NCBI RefSeq assembly: GCF_032118995.1
Contig: NC_092656.1
Span: 22,030,965 to 22,094,964, forward strand
DNA from: Asterias amurensis
Lineage: Eukaryota; Echinodermata; Asteroidea; Forcipulatida; Asteriidae
DNA: 64,000 bases
Direction of reading: 5' to 3'
The notes under the pieces are model-generated. The model did no database searches and had not been told where the DNA came from. It saw only the letters and a program-made list of their open reading frames with translations. Every line of letters starts with the position of its first letter. Within the stretch, counting starts at the first letter, position 1. A program made the translations under genes and the position numbers. This document shows positions 55,291 to 64,000 of this stretch, piece after piece.

Positions 55291-58290
55291 GGGGTCTCTC
55301 TTTCTCTCTCTATGGATGTTTTGAGTAGCTTCTGGATGAAGGGAGTGTCTGGAAAATAGGAATGGGAGACTTTTCGAAAGCTCTGCCACTAGAGGGCAGC
55401 AGACCTACCAGGTAAGGGTGCACAACTCCTATACCAAACAATGGTAAATGCTACAAATTCAAAAATACTCAAAAAATATTTAGAAGTCTCTCAACCTCTT
55501 GAAAACTAAATCAGATACATTGTCATACACTAAACTTCAGATTTCTTCTCAATTTTTTTGTAGGTCAGCATTTTGGAATTTTAGCTAATTACCCTAGAAG
55601 AAACACTCCCAAAACCTCATGCATACCGCTTGTTATCATAGGGGAACTCGTGTCCAGTACGTCCTGTTCCAGAACAGTGCGGTTTATGCTGGCATTGTGT
55701 TATGAAAAACAAAATACAGTTTGGCTAAATCTAAATACAAAATCAAAAACACGCAAAACACATGGTATTTGCTGTCAGTGACCGTCACTCATGCTTCTCC
55801 TATTCCTAAGTTGTTGACATTACCTGGTGAAGTGCGCCCTCTCTTGGTGAATGGCAGATAGTGTAAAGTTTCCCATTATCTAGTTGGATTGAATAAGTAT
55901 TCCGAGTGCTCATGGACATGGCACAATTTCATGGCTCTGCTTACTGACGAATTTCTGTGGTAGCTGTGTAAGTGAGGAATGTCCAGTAACGTGCAGTATG
56001 CATGTGAGCACAAGCCAAAAGTAATCACAGAATTCCCTGCTTTTGCAAGTGCCGATTCTAAGCTTTCCTTTAATAAAAAAAGTAATTAGTTTGCTATCTA
56101 TTTAGACCAACACATCTAGCTCTATTACATTAGTAAGACAAAGAAAACATAGAGGTAGACATTGCATGAGGATTATTGTGAACAGTTATTTTACCCCGAT
56201 ATCATGACCAAAATCCCAGTGAAAGAAACAAACAATTTCTATCCATATTGTAAGTTTCTTTTTCAAAACAATGTTTTATTTTACAATACATGTACATGTA
56301 CTCATATTTTTTAAAGATTTAACATAAACACTTTGCTTAGGTATTAATTAAATTATTTGTACAATAAAACGGTATATTAATTAGCAAAACAATACATTTT
56401 GTGTGACTCGCTTTTGTCAGTCTATATGTATAAATACTAGGGACTGTGCGTTCGATGACTATTTTACTGGGTTTTTAATTGAAAACAAAAGAGAAAGTAT
56501 TTTAACCAGTTTAAACAGTATTGAGGGATCCTTTTCTTGGGCGAGAAAAGCAAACGTAATTACAAAATCGACAACATTTTTGCAACAATGCTGTTACAGA
56601 GCAAATCCAACTGATAACCACAGCTTAAAAAAAAGCTCAATTACAATGCAAACAAATCAAATGCATGCAGCAAGCAATTGCACTGTGTTTGATTGAGATA
56701 CTACTGGTCAAATGAAGGTGTTTCTCAAGTCTTCTCATCTCACTATTATCACTAAGGGGATTAATTCAACCATGGTGCAAGGAACACACCAACTCTGTCA
56801 GTACCCATTTCATACACCTGGATTAAGAGAAACAATTTACGGTAAAGACTCTGCTGAATGACACAAGTATCTTGACTGCACTTCAAAGCCACCCTCCAAA
56901 AACGGGCATAACTTGACTCTGATGCATTAGACAGCTCGGATATTCTCAAACTTTGCATAGTGCAGTGCACAAATGGTTAGTGTGAAAGATTGGCATGGTA
57001 TGATAAATTAGTCCGACTTCAGTGCACAATGATTTAGTCACTATAGACGATGTGACCAGTGACATCACATGTTTACAAAAGAGCCACAGAGCCTGGACTT
57101 CCTGCAGGCAAGATTTGTACACAGCCCAATGGAAGAAACCATAAAACCTTATATTTTATGGAGATTGCATATCAACTTTTGATATGATGAAAGGGGGCAT
57201 ATCTCAAAACTTGTCCATCGTTTACATTCATAACTCTTGGTTTTATGTGGAAATTATAACACAAAATTTCAACTTTCCCATAGAACCAGTGTAGTGTCTT
57301 GCCTGCCAGAATGCTCAAAGAATGTACAAGGTCACACTTATTGTAAACAAGGTTCACATGGTTTATAGTTTAACTGGCAACAGGGCCTAATTTCATAGAG
57401 CTGCTTTTAAAAGCACAACATTAGGCTAGCCAGAAAAAGATTACACCATTTGTGACTTTATCCTGCTTATTTTTACTTAGCATAAAATTTTCAAGCAATA
57501 TTTTATGCCTCAGCAGCTCTGCCAAACTGCGTCCTGATGAGAAAAATTTCTCATAGACAAAGGCAGCGAGGTATCAAAACTTACGTCTGTCTTCTGTTAA
57601 GCAACAACTAAAAAATAAAAAATAATAGTATTGCATTGTTGCGATTACTTGTCTTCAAGTGAAGAAGCTCAGACCTGGGCCCATTTTCATAAAGCTGTTT
57701 AGCAGAAAATACTGCTTAACCAAATATATTTGCTAAGCAAACAAAAAAATTAATGAGCGGAGCACCAGTCACAACAAAGTAAACTTAATTGAATGTTGGC
57801 TGGTAACCCATTTTAGCTAAGCAATATTTTCCTGTGCTGAGCAAGTTTTTGTGCTTACAGGCTTTATGAAACTGGGCCCGTCATTTCCTTTCCCTCAAAC
57901 TACGCCATCCTGGGTTGAATACTGGTTGTGTTGCGCATACTGACTGCTGATAAGTAAGAGATGATGAAGTAGTTATATGAAGCACCTTCATGTTGAAACT
58001 AATATAGCTTAGACCCTCCACTCTGTAACAAGAAACCAGAAAACAAATGCTAAACAAATTTCCTAAGAACTTGCTTGGTAGTGTGGAAAATACTTAAACA
58101 CCAACACGTCAAAATACCCAGTTCTGTGTTGCATTCACTCTGTGGACATTCCTTTAGTACGTGCTCCATTAAACTTTTCAGGCCTTTTTGATAACAACTT
58201 CTCAGATTTTTTTCCACAGAACAACGAATCTGAAAACAGACTATAGCAGGGCTCAAATATTGGGGGAAAATCCCCAAGACCACAGGACTT
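55291..58290. other. Region between the convergent RGP1 and KGD4 genes
   Basis: RGP1 3' UTR followed by non-coding sequence; AATAAA near 56071 and 56361 are possible RGP1 signals. It contains GGGCCC-family relics at 55924-56070, 57385-57530 and 57678-57890 (the last with 'gggccca' and 'tgggccc' at its two ends). No gene was recognised. Confidence 0.4.
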
Positions 58291-58295
58291 GTAGC

Positions 58296-60831
58296 TCAGA
58301 ATTTGTACTGAAAGGGGATTTATTTACAAGACCAAAATCAAAATGAGAAGCGACTACAGTCAAAATTAGAACAAGGTTTTACCATCTTAACTGTTTCATT
58401 TGAACAAAACACAAGGAGAAGATTCATCTCTTCTGTTTAATGGGCATACTCAGCAGAATTGAAAGACATTTGTGAGACTCAGATTCAACATTTGAACATC
58501 ATCTGTTTGAGACAAAGATGTTGAAAAAGAACCACCAAAAAAAACAAGACCACCAGTCCTGTCTTGAGTTTACTGGGCCAACACTGAAATCACTGGCCTT
58601 TGACACATGTGTAAAAATTTGAGGCCTTTAATTTAACCAGGAAGAATATCATGCCTGTTATGTGTCACCGCAAATTTCTCATGTTATTGAATCAGAGATC
58701 ATTTGCCATGTTTATTACTGACTTTTGCTGACTTTTACTGTCTTTGGGAGACATACGCCTTTTGGCGACAGTTTTTATTTTTAACTAAAATTTTGCTCTC
58801 CTGGGCATCTGATGTGTGTACCTACATGTACTTGTGAATGTTTTGCCTGAATAAATTTATTATTATTACTTACATTGATACAGTCCATCTCTTCTATTGA
58901 CATTGGTAACCTTTTATACTTTGTTGGGAGACTTGTGAAGTCAATACCTTCCCCTCGTCTTGTGCTGACCTTTGAGGTACTGGAATTAGATTGAGCCTTG
59001 GAAGATGATATTGCCGGCCCTGAACAATGAGAAATGTCAATATCAAAAAAATAAATAACAGGTGATTTTTGAGGCATGGTGTGAGCTCTCGATGTATATT
59101 TATTGGTTTGCGGTAACACCATCATGTGTATACATGTATCTACGTACTTGCTGGATTTATTATGTTCTTTTGAACCAAACCTACACAGCAAAGTAATAAT
59201 AAAAATAAAACGTCCATTTATATTGCGCAGTTACCTATATAAATATACTCTACGCCATTACAAGGAATACAAAAATTGCAGAAAAAAAATTAAAAAACAA
59301 AAACACAAACAGAGCAAGAATGAGTTAAATGGGTGAAGTAAACAAGTGGGTTTTTAACTTAGATTTAAATACAGTAAGTGAACAAGACTGTCTAATGCAA
59401 GGTGTGAGATTGTTCCAAAGATTTGGAGCAGCGTATAGAAATGCCAGATAACCTAATGTAGTAGATATAAGCATGGTCTTACTGCAAACTATTCTTAGAA
59501 CTATGCGGTTTCGTTCCACTATCGTCTCCTGTAACAACATACGGGAGACAATAGCATAGTTCTAGGAGTAACTTCAAACCAAATACACAAAGTTTACATT
59601 TCTACAAATTTACAGGATCAACTTGATTAAAGGAACACGTTGCCTTGGATCGGACGAGTTGGTCTTTGAAAAGCATTTGTAACCGTTTGTTATAAAATGC
59701 ATATGGTGAGAAAGATGTTGTAAAAGTAGAATACAATGATCCACACAAATTTGCCTCGAAATTGCGTGGTTTTCCATTTACTGTGCGAACTAACACGGTC
59801 GGCCATTTATGGGAGTCAAAAATTTGAATCCATAAATGGCCGACCGTGTTAGTCGACGAGGTAAAAGGAAAACCGTGCAATTTCGAGGCATGTTTGTGTG
59901 GATTATTGTATTCTACTTTTACAACATCTTTCTACCCATATGCATTTTATAACAAATGGTTACAAACGCTTTCAAAGACCAACTCGACCGATCCAAGGCA
60001 ACGTGTTCCTTTAACCATATTTCTCCTTGTTTTAAAAGGTTCAACTTAGTTTTAAACATTCAGCAAAACGACAACAAATAGTAATAGATGTTAAAGATAA
60101 AGAATATTAATTTTTGGTTTTCACCCATACACCGCTGTGTTAGCACTTTGTACTCAGTACTTTCCCCAAATACTAAATAGTAAGTCAGTAAACACATACC
60201 TGGTGTTGCTTCGGAAAAGCGGAATTTGATGAGTGGTACGTGGGGTCGCACCCTCTGAAAGAAACAGGAACATTTAAATGTTAAAAAAGTTATTACCACC
60301 ATTAAAATAAAGAGTGAATAAACCCCAAACATCACATATTTATGTTTACTTTAAAATTCAATTTACTAAGAATACAAAAAAATAAATAAAAAAATAAATA
60401 TGTATTTCCCAATCCGGGTGGTGTCACTCACCTGCCCTGCCTGTGAAAACAAGTCAAAGCTCTGCAAAATTTGCCTCTAAGGTACTATAAAAGTAAAACC
60501 TAAAAGGTATTTCTCATTATTGGTCGTAAACACACTTAGCCATGGATATAGTGTCGGCAATACACGTACTCCCTTTAAAACACCGTTGTGAAATTTAAAG
60601 ACCGATCTCTTTTGTGTTGGCGGATCGGACGTGCTAACGTTAATCGTTGTTAATGTTACTGTTAACAAAAGGTAGCACTACTGCATTCCAAAACCTAAAA
60701 TATTAGTCCCTTAATCTGTAGGTATTAAGCTATTCATAAATTTCAATTGTACGAAAATATACTTTTCATGAAAGGAAGAATATTGCAAAGATTTCTAAGC
60801 TTACCTGGATGACAACACGGGCGGCCGACAT
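58296..60831 (-). CDS. KGD4: KGD4/MRPS36, adaptor of the 2-oxoglutarate dehydrogenase complex
   Basis: Exons: 60805-60831 (ATG), 60200-60254, 58874-59019, and probably 58296-58307 (YKF, stop). The protein is 79 aa if the last exon is right; human is 103. The N-terminus AARVVIQVRPHVPLIKFRF matches the human RVVQVVKPHTPLIRFP pattern. The C-terminal LPTKYKRLPMSIEEMDCI matches human LPQKYRRKLVSQEEMEFI. Family knowledge: the protein tethers the E3 subunit to the E1-E2 core of the mitochondrial 2-oxoglutarate dehydrogenase complex; it was earlier named as a mitoribosomal protein. The middle linker is shorter than in human. The last exon is the least certain: other acceptors (for example before 58238) would give different tails. 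Confidence 0.8.
59627..60014. repeat. Foldback MITE (TTAAAGGAACACGTTGCC family), intact copy
   Basis: The termini TTAAAGGAACACGTTGCC and GGCAACGTGTTCCTTTAA are exact complements. The halves pair over about 185 bp, meeting at 'ccataaatggc' near 59830. It lies in intron 2 of KGD4. Same family as 12161-12545. Confidence 0.85.
60112..60185 (-). repeat. SINE family A 3' fragment
   Basis: The complement of 'cacccatacaccgctgtgttagca...tactcagtactttcccc' matches the 3' half of the copy at 61.9 kb. Confidence 0.5.
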
Positions 60832-61720
60832 GATGACTGGAGGTCAAAGGTTGTACCCGTGATCCTCTGCGCGAAAACAAATTAAGTTTGAGGGGGGAGG
60901 GGGCGGTGTAGGAGTGCTTTCTGTGCATTAAAACACAAGGGTCTCTCTCAATTTCAATATTTTCCGCTTACTTTCAAGAATTTGGCAATCAACTCTCAGA
61001 AATAATGAAAAGTTTCTAAGAATATAGTTTGAGGTGTTTTTGCTCATTTTGGGGGTTGCAATACAGAGAATTTGTGGAGAAATTTGTAGTGCAGAAACAT
61101 TTTGAGTGCGTTGTTCGCAGTCATTGAACTTGCCATTTGTTGATCACTGGCCATTGATCTTAACAAGGATTGGTTACAGAGGGTCATGTTATAGTAACAT
61201 AAATAAAGCGGCCTTTGGTTTACTAGGGTAAATTGTAGATTATTTTCCGTTTTCCGTTAACAAGACAAAATCTACCGATTCAACCGTGCTAAAGGCACAA
61301 CCAGGTAAACCGTTTTAAATCAAACCCGATCAACAAATGTAGTAAAAAAACATCTCTTAATATATTAATCAAAACTCCTGATAAGTAAAGTACACAAATA
61401 AGGAAAACTGACTTGCTCTTCAACATTACTTTATTTCATTTAATTTATTAATTTCACAAGTAAAAATTGCAAGTGATAAAAGAACAATAAAGAAAACACA
61501 CACAGAATGCGGTTATAAAGAAGATTTTTATTACTATCTGGTTTTGATGTCCTGGGCCCAAATTCATAAAGCTGTTAAGCAGAAAATGGAAGAAATTTTG
61601 GATGGTAACCAGAAATTTCTTAAGCAAAACTTTTCTGTGCTTCAGGTTTTATGAAATTGGGCCCTGTTATTAACATTGTTAAACACTAATTTATAGCATA
61701 TAAGGATAATTATTTTTTCG
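60832..61720. other. Upstream region of KGD4
   Basis: Presumed promoter and intergenic sequence. A DR1-like AGGTCAAAGGTTG lies at 60841-60853, ten bases upstream of the KGD4 ATG. A GGGCCC-type foldback relic occupies 61555-61665 ('gggcccaaattcataaagctg' to 'atgaaattgggccc'). Confidence 0.4.
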
Positions 61721-61730
61721 GTATATGGGT

Positions 61731-62010
61731 ACAAACCAAAAATTAATATTCTTTATCCCCGATGCAAATGTAACATCTATTAAATCGTTTGCAGTACCCG
61801 CTGCTAAAACATAGGATTCGAACTGCCTCTAGCTACCGGGCAATCTCGGTGGTCTAGTTGGTATGACACTGCTCTAGAATTGCAAAGGTCGTGGGTTCGA
61901 ATCCCACCCGAGTAAAAATGCCTGTGATTTTTTTCACAGGACTCGGGAAAGTACTGAGTATACAGTGCTACACACATCGGTGTATATGGGTAAAAACCAA
62001 AAATTAAAAT
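61731..62010 (+). repeat. SINE family A, best copy
   Basis: A-box TGGTCTAGTTGG (about 61851) and B-box GGTTCGAATCC (about 61894) with pol III spacing, then a hairpin 'cctgtgatttttttcacagg' and the tail 'gtgtatatgggtaaaaacc'. The sequence before the head repeats the leader seen at 6.17 kb. Confidence 0.7.
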
Positions 62011-62019
62011 TATTTTTTC

Positions 62020-62840
62020 AATCGGTAATTAGTTTTACCCTGAAAGCTCACTTAAAGTTCACATTAGTACAAATATTCAGGAGAAATTTTATAACAAAAT
62101 TAATTTTGTTATTAAAAACTAAAGGCTTTAATGAATTTACTATTCTATGAAAACTCCTGTTGTAAAATTTTCCTCCCTCTCAAGCCCCTTTCCCCTAACC
62201 AAATCACAACACTTGTCCGTACATTATTTTTAATTTAAAACAATATTATAAAAAACTAGTAGACAAGACTTAAAGGTTTAAACCCAGCCCCCTACATTTT
62301 ACTGTTTACTACATCACACATGTGGCATCATGGCAAATGACTTTATATTTTTTATTATAAAAAAGTACAGTTAACGCTTATTACAAGTACAGCTGTTTCT
62401 TATTGAAGCAAAAGGTCTCTATGGTAACATTTCAAACATCGTTGGTGAGACATCCCGTCTGATCATCTGAAGAAGAAAAACAAAATTACCAACATTAAAA
62501 AAAATAATTTGGTGAACTCATTTAACTTGTATTTCAACAAAAAATCAAAAGCTCTTTCACATTACCAAGAGAATTCCCTGGTAAAAAAAAGAAAAAAAGA
62601 GGGAATTTGAGGGCGGGGGGGGGGGGGGGGGGGGATTGTAATCCTACTGTAAACCAACCATAATTTCACACTGAATTCAATTTTCCTGGTAAAATTAACA
62701 ATCAGTTTTGCCAACTCCAGGTTATCCCGAGTTTTAACCTGGGTAGGAAATACAGCTGCTAAAAGGTCAACCAAATATTTCATGGGAATGGCAGGTGCAA
62801 AAGGCACTATAAAACTTTAAAATGAGTTGAATGAGTTTAA
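62020..62840. other. 3' region of the Frizzled/Ig gene
   Basis: A minus-strand acceptor (TTCTTCAG) just above 62466 could start a further 3' exon joined to a donor near 63040, indicating an intron in the 3' UTR or an alternative end. A run of about 20 G lies at 62616-62635. No coding evidence. Confidence 0.35.
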
Positions 62841-62845
62841 CTTAA

Positions 62846-63010
62846 GGGCACTGGGCACTAATTGTACTTATACTCAAAATAATTGTTAACATAAAAAACT
62901 TACTTGGTAACGAGCACAAGCTTTTGATAGTATAAAACAGTGTGAGAAACGGCTCCCTCTGAAGTAACACATTTTTTGAGAAAGATGTAATTTCTCAAGC
63001 CAAATAAGTA
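62846..63010 (-). repeat. Partial MITE of the GGCAGTGGACAC family
   Basis: Starts TTAAGGGCACTGGGCAC and follows the family for about 160 bp ('actcaaaataattgtta', 'gagaaacggctccctctgaagtaac'), then stops at 'aatttctcaagcc'. Confidence 0.65.
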
Positions 63011-63070
63011 ATTAAGCTTTTTGCTCAATCGCCAACTTACCTCATGATTGTTTTCACTTCGGGTTCAGGT

Positions 63071-64000
63071 TTACAAATCGACAGACACTGTCTGGTCGCG
63101 GCCATGACATGTGTAGGTTCCTTCGTCAATGGACGCATCGTAATCTCTGATACGCAAGCGAGTGACGGAGGAAGAGATTTCAACTGAGCTTACTCGTGCT
63201 GGTGGTCCTAACAAAGAAACAAAAAACCAATTGCATAAGTGTATGTAATGCATACCTGCACATTATAGTAGTGATAGCTTTAACCCTTTGGTGCACAAGG
63301 TGGTCGCTAGCGACCACCAAAAACGCGTCAAATTGGGTTTTAACAGTCATAACTTGGTGAGAGTTATCTGTTATTCCTTTACTTCTTGTTACTAACTATC
63401 ACCCCAGTACACTGAAAGTTTGTCTTCTTCATATTTACCTGCAATTTCTAAGCCGTCGGGGCCAGACCACTTGGGGTGGAGTTCGGGAAGAAGGTTGTAG
63501 GTACACTCAACGTATTTTTCAACACCATCTACTGATGCTACGCCATATAATTCTCCAATTTCAACCTCTTTCACTGAAAGACAAAACACCAAAATAAATA
63601 AATAGATAAATTAACATGGGGATGAATTAGGCTGTTCGAATCAAGGATTGTGTTTATAATATTATCATTTTTATTATTAATTTTAGTTTTACCCATGTAC
63701 ACCAATGTGTGTAAGCACTGTATACTCAGTACTTTCCCGAGCTTTGTAAACAAACCACAGGCATTTGCGTTTTATACATTTGGCTTGTTATTATCATTAT
63801 CACTATACAGAATACAAATTTGAAGAAAACTAGGAAGAAAAGGAGCCAACTACCGTTGTAACATTCGCTGGAGCCATCTGCCTCACTCGGCATTGAGGCA
63901 CAGGACTCTCTCAATGCAAAAATCTCCTGATAGGAGAATGACCCCGCTAATGTGCTGGCGCAATCATTGACTGCTTTCAGGCATAGCTCCTGGCAGGGTA
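63071..64000 (-). CDS. Frizzled-type cysteine-rich domain followed by one Ig domain (3' end of gene)
   Basis: Exons: 63854-64000 (cut by the window edge), 63439-63573, 63071-63207 (TAA), all joined in phase 1. The first exon reads CQELCLKAVNDC, then CASMP and ECYNG, the spacing of the C-terminal half of a Frizzled cysteine-rich domain as in MuSK, ROR and Frizzled (my pattern match, not an alignment). Exons 2 and 3 together encode one Ig domain: VECTYNL (first Cys), HPKWSG (Trp) and IDEGTYTCHG (Asp-x-Gly-x-Tyr-x-Cys), ending QTVSVDL, stop. There is no transmembrane segment, so this form looks secreted. The upstream part is outside the window, so the full architecture is unknown. Alternatives: a ROR- or MuSK-related short isoform, or a secreted Wnt-binding protein. 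Confidence 0.7.
63683..63775 (-). repeat. SINE family A 3' fragment
   Basis: The complement of 'acccatgtacaccaatgtgtgtaagca...tactcagtactttcccgagc' followed by 'ccacaggcatttgcg' matches the body and tail of the 61.9-kb copy. It lies in the intron between the Frizzled and Ig exons. Confidence 0.55.

Noticed and set aside
61840-61912. A functional tRNA gene
   Set aside because: The A- and B-boxes are good, but the cloverleaf does not close well and the sequence continues into a body found in several copies. It is a SINE head.
1-64000. Retroviral, LTR or Polinton-like elements
   Set aside because: No reverse transcriptase, integrase, capsid or envelope-like coding stretch and no paired long terminal repeats were seen.

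Overview
The window is animal nuclear DNA, most likely from an echinoderm and probably a sea star. Genes are intron-rich with GT-AG junctions. The space between and within them is crowded with short terminal-inverted-repeat elements, tRNA-derived SINEs and long foldback elements. The placement rests on the repeat style (TTAA-bounded elements ending in GGCAGTGGACAC, familiar to me from sea star genomes) and on gene sequences that are animal but clearly not vertebrate. It is an inference.

Layout. (1) 0.5-15.2 kb, minus strand: 16 exons of a long coiled-coil protein (1037 codons seen, 3' end outside or unresolved), with a possible plus-strand C-terminal tail at the left edge. (2) 15.2-28.2 kb: no host gene, but a stack of foldback elements: a 57-bp perfect palindrome with a 9-bp target duplication, a 1.75-kb foldback, a 4-kb compound inverted repeat with a GGAGGCAACAAC minisatellite core, a 0.8-kb element made of inverted 42-bp tandem repeats, and a 2.5-kb MULE-like element with near-identical ends and a 9-bp target duplication. 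(3) 28.3-37.8 kb, plus strand: a complete 9-exon TNF-receptor-superfamily gene resembling EDA2R/TROY, without a death domain. (4) 37.8-43.8 kb: its probable 3' region, including a decayed, coding-like tandem repeat at 40.9-42.1 kb. (5) 44.0-48.1 kb, minus: a complete 6-exon SWEET sugar transporter. (6) 49.9-55.3 kb, plus: a complete 8-exon RGP1 gene (Rab6 GEF subunit), head to head with SWEET. (7) 58.3-60.8 kb, minus: KGD4/MRPS36. (8) 63.1-64.0 kb, minus: the 3' end of a gene for a Frizzled-type cysteine-rich domain followed by one Ig domain and a stop.

The genes do not form a pathway. They are ordinary neighbours: a receptor, a sugar transporter, a Golgi trafficking factor, a mitochondrial 2-oxoglutarate dehydrogenase adaptor and a secreted or cell-surface protein. 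I worked out exon junctions by hand from splice sites and codon phase. In the TNFR-like, SWEET and RGP1 genes every junction keeps frame from start to stop. The coiled-coil protein is not identified, and no RNA gene other than SINE tRNA relics was seen.
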